In this document: positions 10,401 to 21,772 of the stretch, one piece after another
How the letters are laid out: the number at the start of each line of letters is the position of its first letter
How positions within the stretch are numbered: the first letter of the stretch is position 1
Assembly (NCBI GenBank): GCA_037043455.1
Contig: JAWPHD010006745.1
Coordinates: 1-64,000, forward strand
Direction: 5' to 3'
Length of the DNA: 64,000 nt
Origin: Cyrtodaria siliqua
Taxonomy: Eukaryota > Mollusca > Bivalvia > Adapedonta > Hiatellidae
Made by a program: the position numbers and the translations under genes
The notes under the pieces: model-generated
What the model was told of the DNA's origin: nothing
Database searches by the model: none
The model's input: only the letters and a program-made list of their open reading frames with translations

Positions 10401-13400
10401 GTAAATCTCGTTTGTTCTTTTAGATGAAATATGGTAGGTATAGGTTAGTACATTCGCTATCGTCAAATGTATGTTTATTGATCTTTGAATGGTGTTTTGC
10501 GTCTTCTTTAGCACTTTTTTTGTGGTACAGTGTACCTTGGAATTATATATGCTAATTAGAGGTTACATACATTTATCACCTTGTAGCTATATATTTGCTT
10601 ATTAGTGGTTATATACCTATAGCACACCACTCTATGTATATGATAATCAATGGTTTTACACCTTTAGCACCTGTAGAAGGAAAAACAGAAACGCAACTCG
10701 GGAATTTCCGCGATATAATTTATATACTGCATACTTAATTCACCACGTGATATTCCAGAGAAATCCGAAGATCTTTTGTAAAAAATAAAAATGGTTGCAG
10801 CTAGTTAGAGAAAGGACACAACTCTGTCGTTTTGAGTTTAAAGCACAGTTCACTTTGTAACACGAAATTCATAAATGTTGAAGTACCGCTTTGAAAAGTT
10901 GAGCCATTTCCTATCTATTTAATGTAAAGAGATTACAACGTGTTGTACGCCTGCTTTAGCTAAACTCGTATTCTAGCAATAATGACACTTTGAAGGGATA
11001 CCATTTGGTGTGCTATTTGTTGTTTTAGTTTTTTTCCGAAAGGAAATGTCTAATTTAGCCGGCATATTATACATACAATTTAGAGTGGAAATTCCCGAGT
11101 TGCGTTTTTCTTTTCCTTTAGTATAAATTATCATCTGGAGGATATCAGGACTGATAACAACTAATTACTGGTTTGGTGTTTTAAAAGTCAAATTGTTTGG
11201 GAGGAAATGTCAAGGTAATTAACTTGTTAATAATTCAGTACACTATATCAATTATGTATCACTGTGCATACTTAACTATCAATTTTCTTTATTCAAATTG
11301 TAAGAGTAAACATTCTTTGCAAATAAGAATATATAAGCCGCGTATGTTCTGTCCGGCGATTAATGAATGTATCAGCAGCAGCTATTTGTTACCCCTATCG
11401 ACAGCTACCGACCGCCTATCGAGCAAGAGAAAGCGATTTTATCATAACGTTATTTGAACTAAGTTCGGTGCCAACTTTTTAATCAGTCCAAAGTGGAATA
11501 TTGTTCTGTCAGATGTTTAGTTTAAAACTCGGAGATGTTTATTGTGGACTATGACAATTAAGGACACATTTTCAGTTCAAAATTGAATTGACTTTGGATA
11601 TTTTACCGTACTTAAAACATTATTGTGTTGAGAAAAAAATACATATTTGAAATGGATGAATATGACTTACTTATGAGTAAGTTTGTGTTTTAATGTTAAA
11701 GGAACGCACGACAATCTTGAAGTTGTTTTCAAGCATTTAAATAAGCATCTCAATTTATTTTCCCAGTATATTTTTTACTTTAAACCGGCTTGATGGTAAT
11801 TAAATATAATTTGAAGTTTTTATTTTATCTTCTTATTCTATCATGGGTTTAAATATATGTGCAATTTAATCAACAGTTAGTTATATCCAGACACAAGTTG
11901 CGTTATACCATTATTTTAGTTAATATTAATGATTGAACAAATGAAATTTAGTTAAAAAAACTAACGGGATGCAGCGAGTTTAAAAAAAATCAAGATTGCC
12001 GTATGTCCTTTTAATGTGATCGCTTTGATTGAATTAATGTTACTTATAAAGGGTTTTAATTAACAAAGTTATATTCCTTCACAACCTATGCAATTTGTTC
12101 GACGTTACTGCATTGTATCATGCTTCTTTCGGTGTTTAAAATAATGTGTTTAAACAAATATTAAATTCATATTCAGGGACCTTGAAGATGTTACTTAAAA
12201 CATTTCAAATCAAAGTGTCGATTCTTACAGATGGCAGGAGGAGTACTGGTTCTAAAATAAGTAGGTGGGCTACCTTCACCACTGTAAATCGACCGTCATA
12301 AATATGCTGAACTGACAATACAATGTCAATAAACACAAACAAACAAACAAACACACACAAACACACAAACAACAAACAAGCAAAGTTCACAGACTTTGTC
12401 CTTCTTCAGATTGAGTTTACGTTGTTGTTTTTTATATAGTACCTCCAACAGACGTATGGCAAGTACTTAAGCGTTATGTACTTTGTCTTTTTCAGGTCCA
12501 CGGCGTTACCAAGGTGATAAAAGAGTGATGTCATTACAGCAAGGCGGAATAAGAAGTACACGTAGGTCCATGTTGTTATACAACAATTTCTGTTGAGAGA
12601 AATGTTAATATGATTGTAAATAAATTACCCACAAACGCTTGTCACCGTAACACGTGATGCAGTGATGAATATGCATGTCTACCAATGTTGCAATTTTGAA
12701 TACTACACAGACTGCACATATTTTATAATAATTTGCCTGAATAATATAACATTATGATCAGTGATATGTATTTTTCGTATATGGTTATTATTTTCTCGTT
12801 ATTTTCAGCTTTCCAACCAAAGGCCAAGAAATATATTAACCAAATGATATCGTATAACCACATGAACTTTCACGACAAAAAGTTAAAAGTAGCAAAACGT
12901 AAGTAAATGACTTATATTATGCAATTTAATTGTATGCGATCTTTGTTTACATAGTTGTATAGGAAACACATGTGGCGACTACTCCTCTGGAACTTAATGG
13001 ACTTTCGTGAACATTTACAGGAATTTAAATCGTGATGTCTGGTTCGTTTTTGGTAAAACCAGGTTGACAGAGAAGTCAAAATTATCAAAAATCAGTGAGT
13101 TGTATTGATTTGGAACCTTTACCAAAGGACTGGCATGACATGTTGTTGGTCCTTAACACATTTATTTTGATTTAACTTCAAAAATGGCCACCATCGGCAA
13201 TCTTTGTTTACATAGAATTATATAGGAAAACGTTGTGACGACTACTTCTCTGAAACTACTGGTCCGATCTCCCTTAAACTTACAGAATATAATTGCACAT
13301 GATGCTTAAGTGTCCTAAATAACAAATGAGATCTGTTCGAAATCTAAGATGGCCATAACGGCTAAATATATATATAATACATCTAAAAGAATAAGTGGAA

Positions 13401-15261
13401 ATGCTTTGCAACCTTTACCACAATGACTGGTATAGGACACGTTGTTGGTCCTAAACAAACTACTGAAACAATTTCCCTTAAAGGGGCAATGTCCGTAAGT
13501 AAAGCATGTATTGGGTATAAGCCAATAACTGTCAAGGTTTTAGTGAAATGTGTACAGGAATGTATGAGCATAGACATAAATAAGTCTTTAGTAATAAAAT
13601 AAATAAATTAGAAAAAAAAGAAAGATTTAACTTATTGTTTGTTACTATCTAAACACAAAAACGTGACATCCATTAGTAATGAATGAATGAATGGTGTTTT
13701 ACGGCACGTCGACATATAAATAGGTCATATTGTGCGCAAAAACTGACAAAAGACAAAGAAATGAAGTATCAATAAAAAATCAATGTAAATATACAAAGAC
13801 AAAACCATCCACAAACAAGGGACGATATGGTAGTAATACGAACCATTAATGCATTAGGTCCGCCTAGCTCAATCGGTTAAGCGCTTATCTGTTGTTATTG
13901 TTCATATATAACACTTACCGTGCTCTTTCTATTACAGCTGCAGTGGATACAAAAATGCCATCTACATTCAAAATGGCACTTGGTAAGAACCATAATAACA
14001 CACAAATATATTTTATACATAGCTTTTTGGCGGATGGAGGGAAACAGTGCTCTTGTGACCCTAAGCAAGTCACGTATGTTTCCGATAGTTAAGAGAAGGC
14101 TACCCGCTAATGACCTACTGGTCGTCTGTCTTTGTCCAGTGCTGGCCGTTTGTCTTAGGTGATGGCCAATTACAAACTGATGGAATATTTTTCTAAAAGT
14201 ATCGTGTACACTATTTTATATCGCTAGAACGCATCTTTTGAAACATCGCGTTTCACCGTTTGAATTACATTTAAATACCATATATAAATGTAAGTTGTGC
14301 CATGCATTATTATTATATACTCGTATAATGGCATAGTCATACTTTATTTATTTCATTATAATTGGTTGTTTTAACCGATAATTGTTTTAATATACATTAT
14401 GGTCTTGTTTAATTTATATTTAGTTGTTATATTTAATTCAATTACAGATCGAAAAAGACTTGTAGAGGTAATGTATTATATTTCTGCTATTTCCTGAAAG
14501 CCGAGTGCGCATACAAAAGTTATTTTTTGGCATTGTATGGCTATATAACAAACGATTTTTGAAAACAACACGAAAAACACATTTCCAAACAATTCAATAT
14601 TTAAGAAAGCATAATGTATACTTTACCTGCTGCATAATTATTAGAAGAAGAAGAAGAAGAAGAAGAAGAAGAAGAAGAAGAAGAAGAAGAAGAAGAAGAA
14701 GAAGAAGAACACTTAACTTATACAAAGGCTATTTTGGTGGAGCCCATCCTAAAACCAGTTGCAAAGTTTATGTATATTGAGCAATTCCTAATTTTGACAA
14801 AGCATCATCAAAATAAACTGACCAATCAGCGAGCAGAAATTTGAGACACCTCTAAATTCTGGTAGGTGATAAACTCGGTCTTTATCCTAGATGTTCAACC
14901 AAGTTTACTGTTAAAATTAAGGTAGGTATCTTTCAAAAGTGAATCTTAAAAATTATCATCTTTTTACTTTGCCAAAGATTTTTATTTTACTGTAGAATCT
15001 ATTGAAAAACCGAGTAAAACAACTTTTATCACCTAGTGAAAATAAGGTCAAATCTCAACATCTTGGCAATGCAAAATTATGAATAAGGCACATATTGCAT
15101 AAGAATTATAACAAATAAAAAAATGCATTATAAATACATTTCACTTGCAGCAAAGACTAAACAGAAGTTGGAACCGATCATATGAAACGTCTACGCCGAC
15201 CCACTCTTCAAGGGACAACTCTTCAAGGGACAGTTCTAAATTACAGAACAAATCTAGATAG
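9699..15261 (+). CDS. Gene 1: unrecognised Ser/Arg-rich protein, six exons
   Basis: Spliced from exons 9699-10400, 12496-12561, 12809-12898, 13938-13982, 14448-14467 and 15151-15261. Every junction is GT-AG and the phases agree (1,1,1,1,0), ending in TAG at 15259-15261. From the first in-frame ATG at 9716 the product is 338 residues; exon 1 enters with phase 1 after a good acceptor, so an upstream exon probably exists, coding or not. The protein is basic and looks disordered. It starts MLTFTPSDAHGQ, has the conserved-looking segment IPKWLLDLDINLDVTSVDII near residue 120, an SRTSSRTSSRTSPRT repeat near 173-187, and an Arg/Ser-rich tail (SSRDNSSRDSSK). No signal peptide, membrane segment or enzyme motif is visible. 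I do not recognise the family. Ser-Pro and Arg-Thr-Ser motifs suggest phosphorylation, which is inference. Confidence 0.75.
10675..11121. mobile_element. MITE with 'acgcaactcgggaatttcc' inverted ends, copy 1
   Basis: Left end 'aaggaaaaacagaaacgcaa' plus 'ctcgggaatttcc' matches the reverse complement of the right end 'ggaaattcccgagttgcg' plus 'tttttcttttccttt'. The terminal inverted repeats are about 33 bp. It sits in intron 1 of gene 1. Copy 2 is at 44891-45348. No transposase is present, so it is non-autonomous. Confidence 0.85.
11696..12014. mobile_element. MITE, TTAAAGGGACACACGGC family, copy b
   Basis: Starts 'ttaaaggaacgcacgacaat' and ends 'gattgccgtatgtccttttaa'. Shares the inner phrase 'taatattaatgattgaacaa' with the copies at 43.1 and 60.0 kb. 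Intronic in gene 1. Confidence 0.75.
12215..12330 (+). mobile_element. 3' fragment of a tRNA-derived SINE
   Basis: 'ggcaggaggagtactggttct' through 'gtgggctaccttcaccac' and 'tcgaccgtcataaatatgctga' matches the body of the SINE at 42861-43090 and, in reverse, 26495-26645. It is followed by an (ACAAAC)n run at 12335-12380, which could be the tail. The tRNA-like head is missing. Confidence 0.65.
12496..12561 (+). CDS. Gene 1 exon 2
   Basis: A 66-bp exon between 'tctttttcag' and '|gtaggt'. Phase 1 in and out, reading S-PRRYQGDKRVMSLQQGGIRS. It completes the split codon left by exon 1. Confidence 0.75.
12809..12898 (+). CDS. Gene 1 exon 3
   Basis: A 90-bp exon between 'tattttcag' and 'c|gtaagt'. 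Phase 1 in and out, reading FQPKAKKYINQMISYNHMNF onwards; lysine-rich. Confidence 0.8.
13938..13982 (+). CDS. Gene 1 exon 4
   Basis: A 45-bp exon between 'ttctattacag' and 'g|gtaaga'. Phase 1 in and out, reading AVDTKMPSTFKMAL. Confidence 0.75.
14448..14467 (+). CDS. Gene 1 exon 5 (20-bp microexon)
   Basis: Only 20 bp, between 'caattacag' and 'gag|gtaatg'. It enters with phase 1 and leaves with phase 0, reading D-RKRLVE. It is accepted because it is the only short frame between exons 4 and 6 that corrects the phase. Confidence 0.65.
14641..14709. repeat. (GAA)n microsatellite, ~22 units
   Basis: An almost pure GAA/AGA run of 69 bases in the last intron of gene 1. It makes a false Arg-rich open frame on the plus strand. 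Confidence 0.95.
14800..15090 (+). repeat. Dispersed repeat, related to 51600-52250
   Basis: 'gataaactcggtctttatcc' and 'atgttcaaccaagtttactgttaaaattaaggta' recur in reverse complement at 51861-51945 and, more diverged, at about 52030-52230. No terminal repeat was resolved. Confidence 0.65.
15151..15261 (+). CDS. Gene 1 exon 6 (terminal)
   Basis: Acceptor 'ttcacttgcag', phase 0, reading QRLNRSWNRSYETSTPTHSS, then two SSRD motifs and stop TAG at 15259-15261. Confidence 0.75.
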   Translation, partial: QRLNRSWNRSYETSTPTHSSRDNSSRDSSKLQNKSR

Positions 15262-15408
15262 CGCAGTAGTACATTTGTTTGTTTTGGAATTAGCCAATCA
15301 GGTGTCAGAACTTCAATGTTTGCACAAAAACATAATAACAGTTTAACAAGGATATTGCAAAATTAATATACGCGATTACAGAACCAATGGCTGTTGCTGG
15401 GTGTTTTA

Positions 15409-15414
15409 AATAAA
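15409..15414 (+). promoter_or_regulatory. Candidate polyadenylation signal of gene 1
   Basis: AATAAA, 148 bases after the gene 1 stop codon, is the first such hexamer I see downstream on the plus strand. This gives a short 3' UTR. Use of the site is inferred. Confidence 0.45.
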
Positions 15415-15782
15415 TATTTACTGGGTTATAATTTTCATTTGATTGAGCATTTAGAGAGTGCTATCTGGGCATTATTAGATGCCATACTTTAATTATATTC
15501 CATATTTCCGCGTGTTGTTCCTGCCACCGTTTGGTATTTCTGTCGGTTAGAGTGTTTAGTTTGATTCAAAGCGAACGGTACGTATTTGTTCTTACTTAAA
15601 CAACACACCAATTATTAGAGAGTTCCGCAGTCCTATCCAAAGTGGATACGATATATATGCATGGAAATATAGACCTAACCTCTAGGCAAGAAACACCTTT
15701 TTTAAATCAGATTTATATTAAATACGAATAGTCCATAATGAAACAAAATAGCATGTGTTATGTTTACGATTCTTATTCGATC

Positions 15783-16890
15783 ATCGACGTTAAGCAACGT
15801 AGGTCCCAGTTGCTACTTTGACCGCACTGGTAGTTAAGCAATGTAGGGCCCGGTTACTACTTTGACCGCCTTGGAAGTTTAGCAATGTATTACCCGGTTA
15901 CTACTTTGACCGCATTGGAAATTAAGAAACGTAGGGCCCGGTTACTACTTTGACCGCATTGGAAATTGTGCAATGTATGACCCGGTTACTACTTTGACCG
16001 CCTTGGAAGTTAAGAAACGTAGGGCCCGGTTACTACTTTGACCGCATTGGAAGTTTAGCAATGTATGATCCGGTTACTACTTTGACCGCATTGGAAATTG
16101 TGCAGTGTATGACCCGGTTACTACTTTGACCGCGTTGGAAGTTAAGAAACGTAGGGCCCGGTTACTACTTTGACCGCATTGGAAGTTTAGCAATGTATGA
16201 TCCGGTTACTACTTTGACCGCCTTGGAAGTTTAGCAACGTAGGGCCCAGTTACTACTTTGACCGCATTGGAAATTAAGAAACGTAGGTTCCGGTTACTAC
16301 TTTGACCGCCTTTGGAAGTTAAGAAACGTAGGGTCCGGTTACTACCTTGATCGCCTTCGAAGTTAAGAAACGTAGGGTCCGGTTACTACTTTGACCGCCT
16401 TTGGAAGTTAAGAAACGTAGTGTGCGGTTACTGCTTTGACCGCATTGGAAGTTAAGAAACGTAGTGTGCGGTTACTGCTTTGACCGCATTGGAAGTTAAG
16501 AAACGTAGGGTCCGGTTACTACTTTGACCGCCTTTGGAAGTTAAGAAACGTAGTGTGCGGTTACTGCTTTGAACGCATTGGAAGTTAAGAAACGTAGGGT
16601 GCGGTTACTGCTTTGACCGCATTGGAAGTTAAGAAACGTAGGGTGCGGTTACTGCTTTGACCGCATTGGAAGTTAAGAAACGTAGGGTGCGGTTACTGCT
16701 TTGACCGCATTGGAAGTTAAGAAACGTAGGGTGCGGTTACTGCTTTGACCGCATTGGAAGTTAAGAAACGTAGGGCTCGGTTACTACTTTGACCACCTTG
16801 GAAGTTAAGAAACGTAGGGTGCGGTTACTGCTTTGACCGCATTGGAAGTTAAGAAACGTAGGGCCCGGTTACTACTTTGACCACCTTGGA
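15783..16890. repeat. Minisatellite, ~46-bp unit, about 24 copies
   Basis: The unit is 'ggaagttaagaaacgtaggg' plus 'cccggttactactttgaccgcatt'. The first half of the array is variable. The second half, after about 16390, is homogeneous with the variant 'gtgcggttactgctttgacc', which suggests recent expansion from one end. It begins about 520 bp after the gene 1 stop codon and is not next to any exon I can see. Confidence 0.95.
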
Positions 16891-17066
16891 AATCCAGGTA
16901 CTTCAAGCATATTTCTTGTTTGTTATAATGGATAACGAGTGAAAAAAGTTAATGTGTAGGGTAGATTGTATACATACCAATATATGGCATTCGATACATT
17001 TTCAATGAAACCATGTCACATTTTGAAACCTTCAGTAAATCTCTGAGTTTCATAATAAAAAACATA

Positions 17067-17700
17067 CACTCAACAAAATTCCTAATCGGTCACCTAAGTT
17101 TTATGAAATAATTACCTTTTACACAAGATTTGTATTCATGTAAAATTAATCAAATCCTCGTTCAATGTTTGATATATATTAACTGAAAATTTGGTAAAGA
17201 TATTTAAATTATTTTTGAAGAAACAATGCTTTATATTATAACACCCTCGATCCACAAAGTCACATACTTTTGCATGAATTGTAAGGGTAATGACCTGTCT
17301 TAAGTCACAGTCAAGTGTTTTAAAAACCAATATGGTAATAAAGAAATGGCAAACATAAATAAATGACCTATAAAATCATTTCATTAGATATATAACATAC
17401 ATGTAATGAGTTCCTTTCCGCGACTCTTGGTCTGCATGTTAAATATTCAAATTTCAAGAACGAGCACTCTTCTATGGGATTTCCATTGTGAGTCTGAAAT
17501 TTTGTAATTTTTGATTTTGGGGGTTCGTGACTTTAACGCGTCCTAATTTCACTGGTAGTTATATGATTATTCTGAAACTTTCAGGACCTTTTACTAAATA
17601 ACTAAGTTATTCAAAACAAGTAAAACCGAGAGGAAGATATTCCAAGAAAAGAAAATATTTTGTAAAATTTAGGTGACCGATTAGGAATTTTGTTGAGTGT
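17067..17700. mobile_element. Tc1/mariner-type MITE with ~34-bp inverted ends
   Basis: The left end 'cactcaacaaaattcctaat' plus 'cggtcacctaa' is repeated exactly in reverse at the right end (17667-17700). Both ends are flanked by TA (17065-17066 and 17701-17702), the target duplication of the Tc1/mariner group. The 634-bp body has no transposase DDE/DDD frame. Confidence 0.9.
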
Positions 17701-17702
17701 AT

Positions 17703-19540
17703 TTGTATTTATTATATAATGGCTCCATATCTGTTGTCTACCAATAACTGATGTGCTGTAACAAATGAAGCTGCAGATCACCTCCCCATTGGATGCTTTT
17801 TAAAGAAGCCAGCTATATTATAAATAAACATTGGTCGCTTTATAGGAGTGTCCTCAAATAAACAATAAAACACATTCTGCAGATGCTTATTTATTTGTTT
17901 TCAGTTTACATTCGAATAAAGTTTATTAAGGGTGTGTGCATTTTTTTTAAAAATATGTTTAATGTTCATATACTCTGAATATAATGTAATTAAACAACAA
18001 TCCAATAAAGCTACATACCTTTAAATCTGAACTTATATTTGCTTATATCCAACTTTGTTCTTATACTGAAGCGTGTTGATATGTATTAATAAAAATAACA
18101 CTAATGTGTATCCAGCTTAATTTAGTAAGTATGGAATAGAGGCTATGAAGAGAAATCTTCACCATTAAAAAGCCGAAAGGAAGGGAGCATAGCGACCGAC
18201 CGCGGTTCTAAATGGTGAAGTTTTCTCTTCATAGACTCTATCCGGCTTAGTGTTTACGATAGTTTTTCCGATAGTCTCTATATAGGTCACACTATAAACC
18301 ATGAAGAGCGCTGGTAGTAAAATCTTCATAAATAAATGGTGCGAGTATTTGAAATTCTAAGCCATCTGATTGGTTTAATAGAGTAAACACTAACCATGTT
18401 TACAGTTCCAAGTCAAAATTGATTTTAGCATAAATAATTGCATCACAGGCAATAATTAGTTCTTGGCTGCATCGTACTCCCTTAGCACGTCACGTTTCGG
18501 ACAACATTTCCCTTGATGATAACATGTAATGTGTAAATGGCAAAGCACAAGATTTAGAAAAAATCCTAAATTTCCACGGTCCCGTTCATGATCTTTTGAA
18601 TACTATGATAATATATATGTTTGGCAAGCTTATTGCATATTGTGCATATCGTGCTGTGGAATATTCCTGAATGTACTGGAAATATTATCCATTTATACAT
18701 AAATGTTAGTAGGTTGGAAATCCCGGTATACCAGTAATTTTGGGCAATTAAGATATATTATATATTACAAGTACTGCTTTTAAAAGCTCTATAGGTGGTG
18801 TGCATTTTTCTTAAATCATAAACATAGATGAAATATGAGCGTATTAGTTATGCGGGGCTGTAATCAGATTTTGACGAGGAATTGTTAATGCCAAATTAAT
18901 CATTGTTTTATTTAAGTCCCAAAGATGCAAAGTCCATTTCCAATTTTATTAAAATAAAAACGGTTCAAAGAGTTTAAATTTCATACTACTTTTTCAGTTT
19001 AGTACAATAGAGAAAAAGTTCATTATACAGATTTCAATAGATCGCCTTATGAAACATCGTATAAATGTATTATTGCACTGATCAAATCCGTCTGGACGCA
19101 TGATATCCTATATTTCACTGCGGTGCCATAAATAAAATGTCGCTTGTGTACTCCTAACCATGATAGTGGAGAGGTTATGAAGTGTTAACATTGTCCGTAC
19201 ATATGTGCGTACGTCACACATATTTGTTTTCATTAAGCCCTGTCTCTAAGTCACCCATACAACCTTATAAACATATACATCAAGCAGTGTACCAAAGAAT
19301 ACCGTACATTACACCAGATGTTACTAGAATATCAACACTGTGTTCTGCAGTTATGCTTCTGTCTACATATCAGAGCCGTTGCTTTTCATGTTATATTATG
19401 TATTCTTAGTTGTCTATACGGTAAACATGCATATACTAAGTTTATTTTCAGATACACATGTTAAAATGCATTGTTCTGTTTTTTGGGATTTAAATTGGTT
19501 GTCACGCTAATTTGAAAAACAGATCCAACGTAATAACATA
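17703..19540. other. No gene seen between repeats
   Basis: AT-rich sequence without supported exons. It holds the hairpin at 18134-18241. The plus-strand frame at 19182-19409 has no supporting splice sites or protein-like composition. Confidence 0.45.
18134..18241. repeat. Foldback hairpin with ~31-bp arms
   Basis: 'atagaggctatgaagagaaa' plus 'tcttcaccatt' on the left pairs with 'aatggtgaagttttctcttc' plus 'atagactctat' on the right, around a GC-rich 45-base centre. A related single arm ('gtaaaatcttcataaataaatgg') lies near 18320-18345, so a larger element may extend to there. Confidence 0.8.
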
Positions 19541-19950
19541 TTTCCGCTTTTCGAGAAAATAACATATTTCTTTGCGAGATAATAATATATTTCTTTGCAA
19601 GATAATAACATATTACTTTGCGAGATAATAACATATTACTTTGCGAGATAATAACATATTTCTTTGCAAGATAATAACATATTACTTTGCGAGATAATAA
19701 CATATTTCTTTGCAAGATAATAACATATTTCTTTGCGAGATAATAACATATTTCTTTGCGAGATAATAATATATTTCTTTGCGAGATAATAACATATTTC
19801 TTTGCAAGATAATAACACATTTCTTTGCGAGATAATAACATATTACTTTGCGAGATAATAACATATTTCTTTGCGAGATAATAATATATTTCTTTGCGAG
19901 ATAATAACATATTTCTTTGCGAGATAATAACATATTACTTTGCAAGATAA
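19541..19950. repeat. Minisatellite, 23-bp unit, ~18 copies
   Basis: The unit is 'ataataacatatttctttgcgag'-like with variants 'attactttgcgag' and 'tttgcaag'. Because 23 is not a multiple of three, all three minus-strand frames are open and read repeated CYYLAKKYVIIS-type peptides; these are artefacts of the array, not genes. Confidence 0.95.
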
Positions 19951-21306
19951 TTTTAACTTTTATGATACCAATAACCTGTATAAAACACTTAGGAATATTT
20001 AAGATTGTAGATAGCTTTAAAACGGAGCTAATGAAAAAAGGTGCGACAAATGTAAGTAGGAACCGTCAAGGGCAACATAATACATCCTATCTACTATGTG
20101 GTTGAGGGGCATAACACTTAAATTGATCAAATTATATTGGTTTTTATGTCACATCAACTTTAAATAGGCCCATTGATCTCAAGACGGCTACGATCAATGC
20201 GAGAATACGTTTCTAGGGAATATGCACCCAAATACTACAGGTATGGTTTCTGAAATATACCGAATGCAGCAAATAAACATTGAAAATGGCGACCAAATAA
20301 AAACGTTAAAAAAAGAAGCTTATTTACTTTTTGGTTAATTTAAATATTTCTATACTGAACGTGCTATGCTGAATGTCAATCTTGTCTATCTATTCACATC
20401 CTTGCCTCAGATGTTTATGTTAAGATGACAGTAAACCAGCTTTTTGTCGTCAAAATAGTGCATAAAAGATCTATTTATTCAATATTGCTATACTGCAGGC
20501 CTATGAGGATGGAATTAGGTACATACTCTCTATATGTATATGGTTATTTTACTATACAAATATAGGTAAGACAACTTAATGTAGGTAATAAACTTGCCGT
20601 GTTATTGTTTTTGTAAATTACATTGGCCTTTGTTAAACTATAACGTATTGCCAAGTATTTTTTATTTTATCAAAATTGGAAATAGATTATGCACCATGAA
20701 CGTAGCGTATGCTAACCATATTTAACTAGTACAACACTCTACTGTTAACATTACACTGCATGCACTTTAAAAATAGGTTAACAGTTTTATCTCCAAGGAT
20801 TTCAAAGCATATACATATCTAAAAAGCATAAATAAATTGGAAAACAAAATGCATACACAAGAGACAAAAATACGAAAAATGAAACAAACATGAAACATAG
20901 ATAATTAACAGTGTCAGACTTAAACAAGTTCATTAAAAAAATAAAAGAAATATAGTGTGTGTTCACACAGCATATTATTTAGCGAGTTTTAAATCTCATT
21001 TTCTAAAATCAAAATGTTTCCGTTTAGCATAACTACTTCCGTTTACCACAACTACTTCCGTTTTGCATAACTACTTCCGTTTTGCATAACATACAAAGTG
21101 TGCGAAACGGGCAATTCAACGATGTTCTGCTTTCACCGACGTTAAAGACTGTTACATGCATGCATGTATGTTCATCATCAGATTATGCGATCAGAAAGCA
21201 AGGCAACGACATAAGCTGTGTAGTTTGACCGGAAGCGTACCTCTTTGATACTGGTTTGACTAAAGGTTTGAATAAAAATGTGAATTATTGTAAACATTTC
21301 AATTAT
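19951..21306. other. No gene seen; short repeat at 21012-21090
   Basis: AT-rich sequence with four copies of a 19-bp unit ('cataactacttccgttttg') at about 21012-21090. I see no supported exon downstream of gene 1 or of gene 2 here. Confidence 0.4.
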
Positions 21307-21511
21307 CCCTTTCGCCGCCAATTTTCAAATGTCGTCTGCCAAAATTTGAATTCAAACCTTCCGTTAATATTGTATTTATAACGATTTATGGAAAACATTC
21401 TTACTGAGCGGAGAATATTGTAAAACCTGATCAGCCTGTTCATATTGTGCATGCTGATCTGGATCTACACTGGTCGTAAGATCAATGTTTTCGACTTTGG
21501 CAGCGAAAGGG
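21307..21511. mobile_element. Small MITE with 'ccctttcgccgccaa' ends
   Basis: 'ccctttcgccgccaa' at 21307 is matched in reverse by 'ttggcagcgaaaggg' at 21497-21511. The middle has the mirrored 'gatcagcctgttcat..atgctgatctg'. Elements of this design are abundant in bivalves as I know them. Lies just 3' of gene 2. Confidence 0.75.
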
Positions 21512-21649
21512 TGAAAACTCTTGCACAATTTAGCGAAGGACTGATGGGGAATGATGAGTGAAATCACACAAGCATAGACATAATTATAAGTCTGTGTTAC
21601 AATATAGTATATAACGGATAGAAAATATAGCCGAGAGAAGCTTTAAGCT

Positions 21650-21772
21650 CTAAAGAATAACACAGCACGCTATTTCGTCGTCTCTGTCTCCCCCTGGTGG
21701 GCGGCGTTTTATTAGGGGCGAAGACTCTTTGAGAGACTTGTGTGCGGCCTTGTCTGAAGCGGGAACCGGAAT
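21650..21772 (-). CDS. Gene 2 exon 12 (terminal, CaaX)
   Basis: Acceptor 'taaattgcag', phase 0, 40 codons and stop TAG (21652-21650). Reads IPVPASDKAAHKSLKESSPL, then IKRRPPGGDRDDEIACCVIL. The stop directly follows CVIL, so the box is exactly C-terminal. Confidence 0.85.
   Translation of the reverse strand: MPVPASDKAAHKSLKESSPLIKRRPPGGDRDDEIACCVIL

Noticed and set aside
13859..13890. tRNA-like 'cctagctcaatcggttaagcgc'
   Set aside because: Only an A box is present; no anticodon arm or B box follows, so not a tRNA gene. Possibly a SINE head remnant.
14505..14780. 91-codon frame with 24 consecutive Arg
   Set aside because: Created by the (GAA/AGA)n microsatellite in a gene 1 intron.
19461..19945. 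Three overlapping minus-strand frames of 60-149 codons
   Set aside because: All are translations of the 23-bp minisatellite; the period not divisible by three keeps every frame open.
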